Shown piece after piece: positions 44,118-54,035 of a stretch of 64,000 nt of DNA; position 1 is the first letter of the stretch, and every line of letters begins with the position of its first letter. A program made the position numbers and the translations under genes. This DNA comes from Arcicella rigui (lineage in GTDB: Bacteria > Bacteroidota > Bacteroidia > Cytophagales > Spirosomataceae), in NCBI RefSeq assembly GCF_034929435.1, contig NZ_JAYFUM010000011.1:1-64000 (forward strand), in the 5' to 3' direction. Under the pieces are notes generated by a model. It made no database searches. It was not told the origin of the DNA and worked only from the letters and a program-made list of their open reading frames with translations.

Positions 44118-45698
44118 CTATTGCCATTCAGGGTTTTGCTTCACTTTTGGATTTCCTTGAATTTCAATTAACGGAATCGGCAATACATAATCTTTCGCTT
44201 TTACAGTTCTTCCAACTTTATAAGTATCTGAATAGCGTTTGATGTACGCTCCGAGATAATCTGGATTTCCGCCAAACTTACTTTTACGACGAAGCTCTGG
44301 ATAACCCACTTGCTCAAAAGCAAATTCGTGCATCATTTCATCAATAATTGCATCTCTCAAAGCCGATTGCGAAAGCCCTTTCAAAGGCTCTAAACCAGCT
44401 CTTTCACGTAATTTATTGATGCTTGCAAAAGCGTCGCCTTGTCCGCTTTCATTACAAGCTTCCGAATGCCCAAGTAATACATCGGCAAAGCGTAAATAAA
44501 TGGTATTTTTCTCGGTTGTTGACCAGTTTGTATTCAATTCCACTAATTTTCCTGACCATGCTTTACTGAAAATCAACTCAGAAGGATTATTTGGATTAGC
44601 ATTTGGGTCAACTAAACCACCAAAACGAGAAAGGTTATAATCTGCTTTTTCGCTCCATTTCACCATCGGAAATTCCCCTTTTGAATTTTTAGCAGTACGT
44701 CCAGTTGGGTACGATTCTATAAAAGTAGCGTCAATTCTTTTGTCATTACTTTTGTAAGACATTCTGAAATCCTTCGTAGCACTCAGCCAACTCCAACCTG
44801 CACCGCCCAAATCACTTGGATAGTCTTCGGGGTTAAAGTGTGCAGAGTTATTGGTGTATTCTGATGAATTTACTTTGGCAGAAGCTTGTCCTTCAAAAAT
44901 TCTTTCTCCTTGATTTTTATGAGCCAAGTCAAAGTTATTGCCAAAATCTGCATAAAGCGACAATCCACTATTATTGATAATATCTTCAGAAGTAGCTTTG
45001 GCTTCTGCCCATTTTTGTCCCCATAATTGAGCCTTCATCAACAAAGTTTTGGCAGCCCATTTGGTTGCTCTACCAGCATCCGCACCCGTGTATGAGGCAG
45101 GCAAAGCACTGGCAGCGGCAGTACAATCTGCATAAATTTGCTCAAGTACTTTTTGTTTTCCGCCTTCATTACTTGGCAAATCGTTGTAGCTCTGGGTTGA
45201 AGTAATTTTCAAAGGAGGATTATCAAAATATCTTACCAATTCATAATAGTAAAAACCTCTTAAAAACTGAGCTTCTGCTTTAATGCGTTTTACTTTATCC
45301 GCATTGGCTGGGTCTTGTATTTTATCAGCCGTTTCGATGATATTATTGGCACGATCTATCGAACGATAACATTGTTCCCAATAAGCATTAATGTAGTCGT
45401 CGGAAGGACTGATGTTTCCTAAATTGTATTGAAGTGGCCCTTTTTCCCAACCGACTTGATACCCCACCAAACATTCAAACACATAACGATTATAAAAGTG
45501 ATTGAACCAATCGCCATTACCCATCGTAAGGTCATCGTAAACAGCATTTACGCCCAATTCAAGTTCTTTGGCAGATTGATAAAAAGTAATTGGATTAATA
45601 AAATCTGGATTTTCTTTCAAATCCGAACATCCCGTTGCCGACAGCATAATGGCTGAAACCAATAGAGATTTTGTATTGTTAAAAATGAAATTTTTCAT
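44118..45698 (-). CDS. SusD/RagB-family nutrient-binding outer-membrane lipoprotein
   Basis: A 526-residue surface-exposed lipoprotein that caps the SusC transporter and binds oligosaccharide. Signal peptide with lipobox ATGC24SD. SusD-like N-terminal TPR helices (ADKIQDPANADKVKRIKAEAQF-type region, LRGFYYYELVRYFDNPPL) are followed by the C-terminal RagB/SusD part with FADVLLGHSEACNE, AFASINKLRERAGL and LRDAIIDEMMHEFAFE. It starts 42 bases after the SusC stop, so the two are co-transcribed. Substrate is unknown; the enzymes in the locus suggest a fucose-containing or beta-linked hexose glycan. Confidence 0.95.
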   Translation of the reverse strand: MKNFIFNNTKSLLVSAIMLSATGCSDLKENPDFINPITFYQSAKELELGVNAVYDDLTMGNGDWFNHFYNRYVFECLVGYQVGWEKGPLQYNLGNISPSDDYINAYWEQCYRSIDRANNIIETADKIQDPANADKVKRIKAEAQFLRGFYYYELVRYFDNPPLKITSTQSYNDLPSNEGGKQKVLEQIYADCTAAASALPASYTGADAGRATKWAAKTLLMKAQLWGQKWAEAKATSEDIINNSGLSLYADFGNNFDLAHKNQGERIFEGQASAKVNSSEYTNNSAHFNPEDYPSDLGGAGWSWLSATKDFRMSYKSNDKRIDATFIESYPTGRTAKNSKGEFPMVKWSEKADYNLSRFGGLVDPNANPNNPSELIFSKAWSGKLVELNTNWSTTEKNTIYLRFADVLLGHSEACNESGQGDAFASINKLRERAGLEPLKGLSQSALRDAIIDEMMHEFAFEQVGYPELRRKSKFGGNPDYLGAYIKRYSDTYKVGRTVKAKDYVLPIPLIEIQGNPKVKQNPEWQ

Positions 45699-45740
45699 TG
45701 CTAAGTATCTAATTTTAAATGAGCTATATTTTAATAAAAC

Positions 45741-48700
45741 TTAGAAACCAAGATTTAAACCGAAAGTAATTGTTCTGGCTCTTGGGTAAGCATCGTAGTC
45801 GTCGCCACGGTTCAAATTACTTTGTCCGCTATTGTTTACTTCTGGGTCAAAGCCTTTGTACTTCGTAATCAAGAATAAATTTTGTCCACTTACTGATACT
45901 CTTGCCGAACGAATAAACTTATTGTTGACAGGAATTCTATAACCCAACGAAACATTTTGAAGACGAATAAAAGAACCATCTTGAATAAAGAATGAAGACT
46001 TACGGAATGAAATAAAATCTCTTCTACCGTCAATCACAGGACGAGTACCATTTTGGTTTTCTGAACTCCAAGAATCCGTCAAGATATTTGCTAACTGATT
46101 GATTTTCTGCACACCATCGCCGATTTCAGACTGTTGTAGGTTACGAATTTGGTTGCCTTGTACTCCTCTGAAAAACACGCCTAAATCGAAGTTTTTGTAT
46201 TTCAATGAAGTATTCAAACCCCACACAAATTTTGGATTTGGATTACCAATAATCTTGTAGTCATCAGAAGTATATTTGCCATCTCCGTTTACATCTGTGT
46301 ATTTTGGATAACCTGCTTTGGCTGAATAGCTCGCTCCTTCTGCATCCGTTTTGAATAATCCAGCGTACTCATAACCACGCCAAACACCAATCGGATTGCC
46401 AGCTTCTACCCAACTTCCATCAATCCCTAAGTGACCACTTGGGCTACTGGCAAAGTAGGGCGTACTTTTTCCTAAATCAGTAATTTCATTTCTTACAAAA
46501 GAGATATTTCCACCAATATCCCATTTAAAATTTCCTTTGTCAATTGCTTTATAATTAGCTTCAAAGTCAACTCCTTTGTTGGTTAATGAACCTGAATTCA
46601 ACAAAACTGTACTGAAACCTGTACTTTGGGCGATAGAAACGTAGAGTAATAAATCAGAAGTTTTGGTATTGTACCAGTCAACGGCTAAGTCTAAACGATT
46701 ATTCAATAAACGAGTGTTCAAGCCGACGTTCAACATCGCTGTCGATTCCCATTTCAAGTCTGGATTCGCAATATTGTTTGCACCATAACCAGCGGCTAAT
46801 TGTCCTCCAAAAATATAATTGAAAGGCACTAAACCAGAAACTGACTGATACGGCGGAATATTTGAATTACCCGTAACCCCATAACTGGCACGCAGTTTTA
46901 AGTCGTTGATAACTTCCGAAACTTTAGAGTTTTTGAAGAATTCTTCATTGGCGATTTTCCAACCGATTGCAGCCGAAGGGAAAGTTGCCCATTTATTATT
47001 TGGACCAAATTTTGAAGAACCATCTCTACGAACCGTTACCGTCAATAAGTATTTATCCAAAGCAGAATAGTTTACTCTTCCGATAAATGACTCCAAATTC
47101 CATTCTTGTCTTCCTGAAAAAGGCGTTTGTGGTTTTGCACCATTTTGCAAATTCATTGAATTGACATCATCCGAAGGTAAACCCCAAGAAGAAGCGGCAT
47201 CATATTGGTTAATTTCGTGCTGATTGGTATAACCTGCCGTCAAGTCAATGTTATGTCCTTTACTCAAGGTTTTAGAGTAAGTCAATAAATTTTCATTCAA
47301 TAAATTCATCACATTACGATTGAATTTATCTAAAACACGACCATTCTGGCGACCCAAGCGTGTATAACTATTATAGAAAGATTTACGATTGGCACTTACT
47401 ACATCAACCCCAAGGCTTGTTTTAAATTTTAAGCCTTCGATGATATTAAAAGTAACCCCAGAAGTACCAAAAATACGGTTGGTAACATCTTTGTCGTAGC
47501 CTTGTTTTGCTTCTGCTACTGGATTAATGCTAAAACGGCCATCATAACTTGGGTAATTATAATTTCCATTTTGGTCGTAAATAGAAACGGTTGGGTCTAA
47601 ACCAAGTGCTGTGATAATTAAACCACCCGGGCCTCCTCTATCCGTTGGTACATTGCTTGATTCTAAATGGCTGTACGACCAACTATTACTCAAAGTAGCT
47701 TTTCCGCCCAAGAAATCATTGTCTAAATTCATACGAAAACCATAACGTTTGAAATCAGTACTAATAATAACCCCTTGGTTATCAAGAACATTCCCACTAA
47801 AAGCATAACGCATTCCTTTTGTACCACCCGAAAAAGTCAATTGATGACTTTGAATATTTCCTTGACGAGTAACGGCATCCAACCAATTTGTGCCTGCACC
47901 AGCCGCACTAATTTGTGAAGCACTGTATCGCCCAGCTCCGCCTTGGCTTACTTCCAATTTATTGATGTACTTCATGTAGTCGTCTGCACGCATTACATCT
48001 ATTTTTCTTGAAATATCTTGCATGGAGTACGAAGCGTCATAAGTTAAACGTCCATCGCCTTCTTTACCACGTTTTGTCGTAATCATCACCACACCATTCG
48101 CACCTCTTGACCCATAAATAGACGTTCCAGAAGCATCTTTCAGTACTTCTATTGATTCAATATCGTTCGGGTTTAGCATTGCCAAAGCATTTGAAGGCTG
48201 TCTGTTACCGCCAGTTCCGAGAGCATTATTATCTGGATAAATCGGTAATCCATCAATTACGTACAAAGGTTCTGAACCACTCAGAATTGAGTTTGGGCCT
48301 CTTACTCTTACCGAAAGCCCGCCACCCGGTGCAGCAGAAGATTGAGATACTTGTACCCCCGCTACTCTACCTTGTAAAGCTTGGTCTAATGAAGAAACTG
48401 GAAATTCTTTAATTACATCTCCTTTGATACTCGAAACCGAAGCCGTTAAATCACTCTTTTTCACTTGTCCGTAACCAACTACCACTACTTCCTCTAAGGC
48501 TTGTACATCTACGGCGAGTTCTACATTAATATTGGTTTTATTGCCCACGGCAACTTCTTGCGACTTGAAACCCACAAAACTAAAAACCAATACAGCATTG
48601 GCAGGAACATCTATTTTGTAAGTACCATCCAGTGCTGTGGTAGTACCTTTTTTAGTTTGTTTTTCAAAAATGCTTACACCCGCAAGCGTTTCATTATTGT

Positions 48701-48812
48701 TTCCTGTTACTTTCCCAGTAACCGACCTTTGGGCAAAAGTCGAAAATCCTGTGACAGCCAAAAGGATAAAACCATAGGCTATCCTTTTGCTTTTTTGTAA
48801 TAATTGTTTCAT
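45741..48812 (-). CDS. SusC/RagA-family TonB-linked outer-membrane transporter
   Basis: A 1023-residue TonB-dependent oligosaccharide importer. Signal peptide about 1-28 (ends TFAQ). CarboxypepD_reg domain about 30-110 (VTGKVTGNNNETLAGVSIF). TonB-linked SusC plug about 110-260 with the family signature IESIEVLKDASGTSIYGSRG and ANGVVMITTKRG. The 22-strand barrel ends in an aromatic residue (FGLNLGF), as outer-membrane barrels do. It leads the operon SusC-SusD-FG-GAP-GH2-DUF5107. The frame extends to a TTG at 48818, but ATG 48812 is preferred. The upstream region (to 49051) is AT-rich and would hold the promoter. Confidence 0.96.
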   Translation of the reverse strand: MKQLLQKSKRIAYGFILLAVTGFSTFAQRSVTGKVTGNNNETLAGVSIFEKQTKKGTTTALDGTYKIDVPANAVLVFSFVGFKSQEVAVGNKTNINVELAVDVQALEEVVVVGYGQVKKSDLTASVSSIKGDVIKEFPVSSLDQALQGRVAGVQVSQSSAAPGGGLSVRVRGPNSILSGSEPLYVIDGLPIYPDNNALGTGGNRQPSNALAMLNPNDIESIEVLKDASGTSIYGSRGANGVVMITTKRGKEGDGRLTYDASYSMQDISRKIDVMRADDYMKYINKLEVSQGGAGRYSASQISAAGAGTNWLDAVTRQGNIQSHQLTFSGGTKGMRYAFSGNVLDNQGVIISTDFKRYGFRMNLDNDFLGGKATLSNSWSYSHLESSNVPTDRGGPGGLIITALGLDPTVSIYDQNGNYNYPSYDGRFSINPVAEAKQGYDKDVTNRIFGTSGVTFNIIEGLKFKTSLGVDVVSANRKSFYNSYTRLGRQNGRVLDKFNRNVMNLLNENLLTYSKTLSKGHNIDLTAGYTNQHEINQYDAASSWGLPSDDVNSMNLQNGAKPQTPFSGRQEWNLESFIGRVNYSALDKYLLTVTVRRDGSSKFGPNNKWATFPSAAIGWKIANEEFFKNSKVSEVINDLKLRASYGVTGNSNIPPYQSVSGLVPFNYIFGGQLAAGYGANNIANPDLKWESTAMLNVGLNTRLLNNRLDLAVDWYNTKTSDLLLYVSIAQSTGFSTVLLNSGSLTNKGVDFEANYKAIDKGNFKWDIGGNISFVRNEITDLGKSTPYFASSPSGHLGIDGSWVEAGNPIGVWRGYEYAGLFKTDAEGASYSAKAGYPKYTDVNGDGKYTSDDYKIIGNPNPKFVWGLNTSLKYKNFDLGVFFRGVQGNQIRNLQQSEIGDGVQKINQLANILTDSWSSENQNGTRPVIDGRRDFISFRKSSFFIQDGSFIRLQNVSLGYRIPVNNKFIRSARVSVSGQNLFLITKYKGFDPEVNNSGQSNLNRGDDYDAYPRARTITFGLNLGF

Positions 48813-49051
48813 ATCCAATCTTATAATAGTTAAATTTTGTTAGATTTTCATTAAAATAGTAAAATAAAATATTGAAAATATTATAAACTTTACAATACAA
48901 AATTCACTGTTATGGTCAAGGGAAACAATGGATATTTATTTAAAAAGATGGATGATATTATTTTCTATATGTATTTATTTTCGTCTTCCAAAAAGTACTC
49001 AATTTTTAAAAAAATTGATAAAGTACTTAGCATTCCTTCAGTAAAAGGCAC
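48813..49051 (-). other. Upstream region of the SusCD operon
   Basis: No gene. Very AT-rich with TATAATATTTT-like stretches on the minus strand. This is the probable promoter region for SusC, but no convincing Bacteroidota -7 (TAnnTTTG) and -33 (TTTG) pair could be fixed. A 62-codon plus-strand frame here overlaps the terminator of the next gene and is not credible. Confidence 0.4.
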
Positions 49052-49085
49052 AAAAAAAGCGGTCTTGATTGCTCAAAACCGCTTT
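49052..49085 (-). terminator. Terminator of the second beta-barrel receptor gene
   Basis: Minus strand: stem AAAGCGGTTTTGA (49073-49085) pairs with 49056-49068 with one mismatch, followed by a run of seven T. Confidence 0.85.
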
Positions 49086-49123
49086 AATAAACTAAACTAA
49101 AACTATCAATTGAAAAATGGTTA

Positions 49124-51718
49124 CTATCTTGGACGACCGCCACCTGCTGCTGGTGCTGCGGCTGGTTGTTGTTGCTGACCGCCTCCACCGTTATCGCCTC
49201 CGTCTTTCAAGTCATCGTTATTCACAGATTTCTTTTTCTTCTTAGGCGTATCGAAACTCATTTTACCAATACGGTAACTGAAATTAATTTTAAAGTTCAT
49301 GTTACGTAAAGTATTGGTACTCGACTGCGAAATCGTTGAAGATTCGATACTGTTGTTGATTTTGAAACCACCTGGCGTAAAGAAGTTTTCTGCACCAAAA
49401 CCAATACTTCCTTTTTTGTTTGGAAGGTCTTTTTTGATACTCAAACTATAAATACCAAAACCTCCTTGACTTCCTTGCAATTGTACTTGGCGACCACGGT
49501 AAAACGAGAACGCTTGTAAGCCCCATCCGTTTGATAAATTATAGCTACCAAAGAATCTGAAACTTGCTACCCATCCTTCGTTTTTAGCATTTAAAAGTGG
49601 GTCTGGATTATTGTTTTTCAACAAAGCATAATACACATCTGTACCTCCACCTAATTGTAATTTATTAGAAAGGTTGATGTTTCCGAACAAGTTCATTCCA
49701 TAGGCATCTTCGTTACCGATGTTTTCATAGGTAGTAAGGATATAAGGCTTTCCTTGGGCATCTGTTTGGGTTGTACGTAAGCTTTGGATAGAACCAGTAG
49801 TATTACGCATAAACAAAGCCGTAGTCAAGAAAGTATTTTTGAAAAATGTATTTACCGTAAACTCATAGTTGTTAGTAAATTCTGGCGATAAGTATGGATT
49901 ACCTTCGGTTACGTTTGAAGGGTTTGAAGCATTACGGTTTGGATTCAAGAACTGTAAAGATGGTCTTTGAATACGGCGGTTATAAGCCAATTTCAAAGTA
50001 GTTCCACCTTTCAAGCTTTTAGAAACATTGAAACTTGGTACGAATGTTCCATAACTCGGAATAGTAATATTCGTTTTTGCTCCACCTTCTGCCGTTTGTA
50101 CTGCACTGATGTCGGTATGTTCATAACGACCACCTGCTTTAATACTATATTTTTTCTTAGTCGTCAGCGTATAAGAGAAGTACGAAGCCGCAATGTTTTG
50201 GTCATAGTCTAATGCACCATTGTTACCAATTTGTGTAAACGTACTGTTTACTTGTCTGAAAATTCCTTTTCCACCAAACTCAATCAATTGTGTTTTACCA
50301 ATTGGTGATTGATAATCAGCTTGTACTGTTGTTTCTTGGTTATAGCTTGGGTTGATATTCGTAACAATATTTCTACCTAATTGCACTAAAGAATCTGGCA
50401 AACCATAAATAGTGTTGGTAAAATTATTTTTACGGTCGTTACGGCTATATTGTGCCGACAAGCTAAATTCTTGTTGTGGTTTTTTGAAAGTATGAGTATA
50501 ATCAACGTTCAAATCCACTGTTCCAGAATTGTCTTTTGTATCAACATCACGGATTGTAGAAGTACTTGTACCGTCAGCTCTTTTAATGATGGTTGACAAA
50601 GCATCTTGATAAGTATTCTGGTTTCTTGCACCATAACGAGCAGAAGCAGTGATAGAATTGTTTTTGTTGATGTCCCAATCCCAACCGAACTGATAAGAAC
50701 CAAACAAGCCGTTGTTACGAGTAGAAGCACTTTGCGTAGTACTTGTTCCGTTCAATACGCCATTGGTTTTTGATAATTGTGTATTCACAAACTCACCCGT
50801 TACATTGTAGTTTGAACGACCAAAACCACCCAAAGAGAAGCCCATTGCTCCTTTTCTGTAATTTCCATTCAAGGATAAATTAGCTCCACGAATACCAACG
50901 CTACTGTCCAAATTCAAGGTTAGACCTTGTAAAGTATTCTTTTTAGTAATGATGTTGATAATCCCGGATGAACCTTCTGCATCATATTTTGCCGAAGGAG
51001 AAGTAATTACTTCAACCGACTTAATCATGTCTGAAGGAATTTGTTTCAAGGCATCAGCAATACTACTTGCTACGATTGTAGAAGGTTTGTTGTTGATTAA
51101 CACTTTCACGTTTTGACTACCACGAAGCGTAACGTTTCCGTCTAAATCAACCGATAAAGAAGGTACTTTTCTAAGTACATCAGTAGCGTCTCCACCTTTG
51201 TTGCTGGCATCTTTTTCTGCGTTATAGACCATTCTATCGACTTTATCTTCGATTAAAGAACGTTGTCCTTCAACAGTTACTTCTTGTAAAACTTGATTGC
51301 TCTGAGTCAATTTGATTACACCTAAATCAATATCATCATTTTTGTTAGCAATTTTTACAGGGACTCTTTTTGATTGATAACCCAAGAAAGTAATGGCTAA
51401 AATGTAGTCGCCAGTAGCAATTTTATTGAGTACAAATTTACCTTTATCGTCGCAAACAGTTCCATCAACAGGTTTATTAGTTGCTTTCGATAAAAGTGCG
51501 ACGCTGGCAAATTCAACGGCTTGAGTAGCCGCCGAGTCAATCACATAACCAGTGATTTTAGCAGAACCTTTAGGTGCAGCCTGAGCCGTTCCGGGAATGG
51601 CAGCTTGTTCTTTTTGTCGGCCACCGCCCATGCCTCCCATTCCACCCATCGGGAACTGAGCCAAGGTACTTAGGTAGCTGATGCAAATTAAAGTAAGAGA
51701 TAATAATAATTTTTTCAT
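49124..51718 (-). CDS. Outer-membrane beta-barrel receptor with low-complexity ends
   Basis: An 864-residue TonB-receptor-like protein of the same family as 15679-18093. Signal peptide about 1-20. A methionine/glycine-rich segment (GGMGGMGGGRQ) follows immediately. Then CarboxypepD_reg about 50-135, plug about 150-260 (VLINNKPSTIVASS, VEVITSPSAKYDAEGSSGI), and OMP_b-brl barrel to about 820. The tail is lysine-, glycine-, glutamine- and alanine-rich (KKKKK...GGGGQQQQPAAAPAAGGG). It has no SusD partner. The tail after the last barrel strand would normally block the usual C-terminal barrel signal, which is odd. ATG 51718 is chosen over a start 14 codons upstream for the signal peptide. Ligand unknown. 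Confidence 0.9.
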   Translation of the reverse strand: MKKLLLSLTLICISYLSTLAQFPMGGMGGMGGGRQKEQAAIPGTAQAAPKGSAKITGYVIDSAATQAVEFASVALLSKATNKPVDGTVCDDKGKFVLNKIATGDYILAITFLGYQSKRVPVKIANKNDDIDLGVIKLTQSNQVLQEVTVEGQRSLIEDKVDRMVYNAEKDASNKGGDATDVLRKVPSLSVDLDGNVTLRGSQNVKVLINNKPSTIVASSIADALKQIPSDMIKSVEVITSPSAKYDAEGSSGIINIITKKNTLQGLTLNLDSSVGIRGANLSLNGNYRKGAMGFSLGGFGRSNYNVTGEFVNTQLSKTNGVLNGTSTTQSASTRNNGLFGSYQFGWDWDINKNNSITASARYGARNQNTYQDALSTIIKRADGTSTSTIRDVDTKDNSGTVDLNVDYTHTFKKPQQEFSLSAQYSRNDRKNNFTNTIYGLPDSLVQLGRNIVTNINPSYNQETTVQADYQSPIGKTQLIEFGGKGIFRQVNSTFTQIGNNGALDYDQNIAASYFSYTLTTKKKYSIKAGGRYEHTDISAVQTAEGGAKTNITIPSYGTFVPSFNVSKSLKGGTTLKLAYNRRIQRPSLQFLNPNRNASNPSNVTEGNPYLSPEFTNNYEFTVNTFFKNTFLTTALFMRNTTGSIQSLRTTQTDAQGKPYILTTYENIGNEDAYGMNLFGNINLSNKLQLGGGTDVYYALLKNNNPDPLLNAKNEGWVASFRFFGSYNLSNGWGLQAFSFYRGRQVQLQGSQGGFGIYSLSIKKDLPNKKGSIGFGAENFFTPGGFKINNSIESSTISQSSTNTLRNMNFKINFSYRIGKMSFDTPKKKKKSVNNDDLKDGGDNGGGGQQQQPAAAPAAGGGRPR

Positions 51719-51986
51719 AAAATGTATTTTAAAATTGTTTAGCGCTCTTTGAAGCTTCAAAATTACTTTGATTAATTAGACGTAAAATTTAAAAAGTACA
51801 AATGGCTTGAATTTGAGATAAATGGAAAATCCTCAAAAACAACCATTAGACACAGAAACAACACAAAAATTGCATAGGTCTCTCTTAGAATTTGACAATT
51901 TTCGACCAAATACAGAAGTCTGTCGGTGAATGACGATAATTCGTGGACTGTCGATAAATAAATTTTGTAAAGCAGTATTGTAAAGC

Positions 51987-52032
51987 AAAAAAGAGCGAAA
52001 ATCTGATGCAAAACAGTCAAATTTTCGCTCTT
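51987..52032 (-). terminator. Terminator of ypdA
   Basis: Minus strand: 12-bp perfect stem (52021-52032 with 51991-52002, AAGAGCGAAAAT) followed by TTTTGC. The rest of the 51719-52073 gap shows nothing else; an 82-codon frame over it is not credible. Confidence 0.8.
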
Positions 52033-52073
52033 TCTCTGTACTGAAATATAAGGAGACTAAATCATAGAACAGG

Positions 52074-53069
52074 TTATGCGTATAGATTTTCTAAAGTTTT
52101 ACCTGTAATTTTTTGAATGATTTTAGTAGCATGTACTCTTGAATTTTCGATAAACAATGAGTGCGTATTCATCCCTCCACAAATTACCCCTGCTAAATAT
52201 ACATTGGGTAAATTCGTCTCTTGTGACTCTTCGCTGTAAGTCGGTTTCATTACTTCATCGGCGGATAAAGTAACGCCAATTTTTCTTAAAAAATCTAAAT
52301 TAGGTTGGTAGCCCGTCATCGCTATTACATAATCATTTTCAATCGTCACGATGCCTTCGGGTGTTTTAATATCTATTTCAAAAGGACGAATGGCAGCTAC
52401 TTCTGATTCAAAATAGGCTTTGATTGAACCTTCTTTGATACGGTTTTCAATATCTGGTTTTGCCCAATATTTTACTCGGCTTCCAATCTCGTTCTGACGA
52501 ATAATCATGGTTACTTCTGCTCCTTTTCGCCAAGTTTCCAAAGCTGCATCCACGGCAGAATTGTTTGCCCCTACCACGGCTACTTTTTGTAAAGCATAAA
52601 AATGAGGCTCTTCGTAGTAATGCGTTACTTTAGGCAAATTTTCGCCTTCAACATTCATCAAATACGGAATATCATAAAAACCTGTGGCAATAATGATGTG
52701 ATTGGCTTGATAGTTTTTTTTGGAAGTAGCTACTTCATAAAGTATATTTTCTGCCCCTTCTACGGCTTTTATTTCTTCTACGGTTTCAAACAACTGAATG
52801 TTTAATTTTCGGTGAATAGCCACACGACGATAATATTCTAAAGCTTCCGAACGAGTAGGTTTTGCATTATTTGAAACAAAAGGAACGTTTCCAATTTCTA
52901 ATCTTTCAGAAGTACTGAAAAAAGTCATGTTTGATGGATAATTATACAAAGAATTGACCAAACAGCCTTTTTCTATAATTACATAATTCAAACCAGCTTG
53001 TTGGGCTTCGAGTCCACAGGCTAAACCAATAGGGCCGCCACCGATAATTATCAAATCGTATTGTTGCAT
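52074..53069 (-). CDS. ypdA: YpdA-type putative bacillithiol disulfide reductase
   Basis: A 331-residue cytosolic FAD/NADPH flavoprotein that in Firmicutes (Bdr) reduces bacillithiol disulfide. N-terminal FAD motif GGGPIGLACG (10-19), followed by the family motif SLYNYPSNMTFFSTSERLE. The second dinucleotide motif is VGANNSAVDAALE. No CxxC redox pair is present, as in known YpdA proteins, which distinguishes it from TrxB. ATG 53069 is chosen because the upstream extension begins at TTG. With bshB1 it indicates use of bacillithiol. It is monocistronic with its own terminator. Confidence 0.92.
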   Translation of the reverse strand: MQQYDLIIIGGGPIGLACGLEAQQAGLNYVIIEKGCLVNSLYNYPSNMTFFSTSERLEIGNVPFVSNNAKPTRSEALEYYRRVAIHRKLNIQLFETVEEIKAVEGAENILYEVATSKKNYQANHIIIATGFYDIPYLMNVEGENLPKVTHYYEEPHFYALQKVAVVGANNSAVDAALETWRKGAEVTMIIRQNEIGSRVKYWAKPDIENRIKEGSIKAYFESEVAAIRPFEIDIKTPEGIVTIENDYVIAMTGYQPNLDFLRKIGVTLSADEVMKPTYSEESQETNLPNVYLAGVICGGMNTHSLFIENSRVHATKIIQKITGKTLENLYA

Positions 53070-53146
53070 AGGATTTATATTCAAAAATTATACTCACAAA
53101 GAGCAAAATGCTTTTGCTGTAAATTTACTATTTATCTAAAACATCA

Positions 53147-53180
53147 AAAACCCTGCAAGAGTTCTTTCTTACAGGGTTTT
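53147..53180. terminator. Bidirectional-type hairpin upstream of ypdA
   Basis: AAAACCCTG (53147-53155) and CAGGGTTTT (53172-53180) form a 9-bp stem with A- and T-tracts on the correct sides, so it could terminate the DUF2807 transcript on the minus strand. Confidence 0.7.
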
Positions 53181-53218
53181 CAAAAAATCAGTAATGAAAT
53201 ACTTTGCTTTAAGCTGTT

Positions 53219-53298
53219 GGCTTTAGGCAATAGGCAAAATGTATATTTTTTACGATAAAAGTATTCTGCTTACTGCTTACAGCCTATTGCTTAAAGCC
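53219..53298. repeat. Hairpin of GGCTTTAGGCAATAGGC words
   Basis: Arms 53219-53235 and 53282-53298 pair at 16 of 17 positions (wobble at the other). Words such as TTACTGCTTACAGCC alternate between them. It immediately follows the DUF2807 gene on its coding strand. Same vocabulary as 34220-34307. Confidence 0.65.
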
Positions 53299-53321
53299 TA
53301 AATTAAAGCAAATTTTTCAAA

Positions 53322-54035
53322 TTATTCCGCACTTCTCACAGAAGAAGCTCCAGAAACATCCGAACGAACAGAAGGCTGTCCACGATAACGCAAAGATGAC
53401 GCTCCGCTTGCTTCTACGTTCAACGTTTTTACAGCACTAATTCTCACAGAACTTGCTCCAGAAAGTTCCGCATCGACATCACGAGCTGTAAGATTGAAAC
53501 TATCTACATTACTTGCTCCTGAAACATCAAAATTGAATTTTGACGTTTTACCGTTCAATTTGATTTTTGAAGCACCCGAGCAATCTAAATTTACTTTGTC
53601 GGCATTGATATTGATTTCAGCATAAGCCGCACCCGAGAATTTCAAAGTAATATCTTCTAAATCATCAAAACCAGAAATTTTAGATTTTGTAGCTCCCGAA
53701 AAATCTACTTGACGAAGCGTAGGCATTACAATCGTAAAAGTAACACGTTTGCGATTATTGTTCCAACGCCAAGCTCTTCCATCACGGTATTTAGCAATCA
53801 AAGTTCCACCGCTAATTTTTACTTCCAAGTCGTCAATATCCTCCGAACGCTCGGCATCTACTGATACTTTATAAGAACTTCCATGTTTTACATCAATCAC
53901 AAAAGCACTCGACATTTCTAATTTATCAAAACCTTTCAAGGCATACTCTTTTGTATTTTGTGCCAAAAGGACTTGAGCAAATCCTAACAAAAAAAACATC
54001 AATACTGTGTTACGAAAGTAGGGTTTAGTTTTCAT
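53322..54035 (-). CDS. DUF2807 (GIN-domain) secreted protein
   Basis: A 237-residue exported protein. Signal peptide about 1-25 (ends LLAQ). The rest is a DUF2807 beta-helix-like GIN domain with a strongly periodic SGAS motif (FSGATKSK, SGASKIKL, SGASNVDSF, SGASSVRISA, SGASSLRYRG), about every 20 residues. The repeats place serine-glycine-alanine-serine turns on one face of the helix. Members are linked to cell-surface or stress functions in Bacteroidota. It follows the PspC protein, which ends in a related domain, by 156 bases on the same strand, and is probably in one operon with PadR. Confidence 0.85.
   Translation of the reverse strand: MKTKPYFRNTVLMFFLLGFAQVLLAQNTKEYALKGFDKLEMSSAFVIDVKHGSSYKVSVDAERSEDIDDLEVKISGGTLIAKYRDGRAWRWNNNRKRVTFTIVMPTLRQVDFSGATKSKISGFDDLEDITLKFSGAAYAEININADKVNLDCSGASKIKLNGKTSKFNFDVSGASNVDSFNLTARDVDAELSGASSVRISAVKTLNVEASGASSLRYRGQPSVRSDVSGASSVRSAE

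Noticed and set aside
48912..49100. 62-codon plus-strand frame upstream of SusC
   Set aside because: It overlaps a terminator of the opposite strand and has no family features.
51772..52020. 82-codon minus-strand frame downstream of the receptor gene
   Set aside because: It overlaps the ypdA terminator and has no recognisable domain or conserved pattern.
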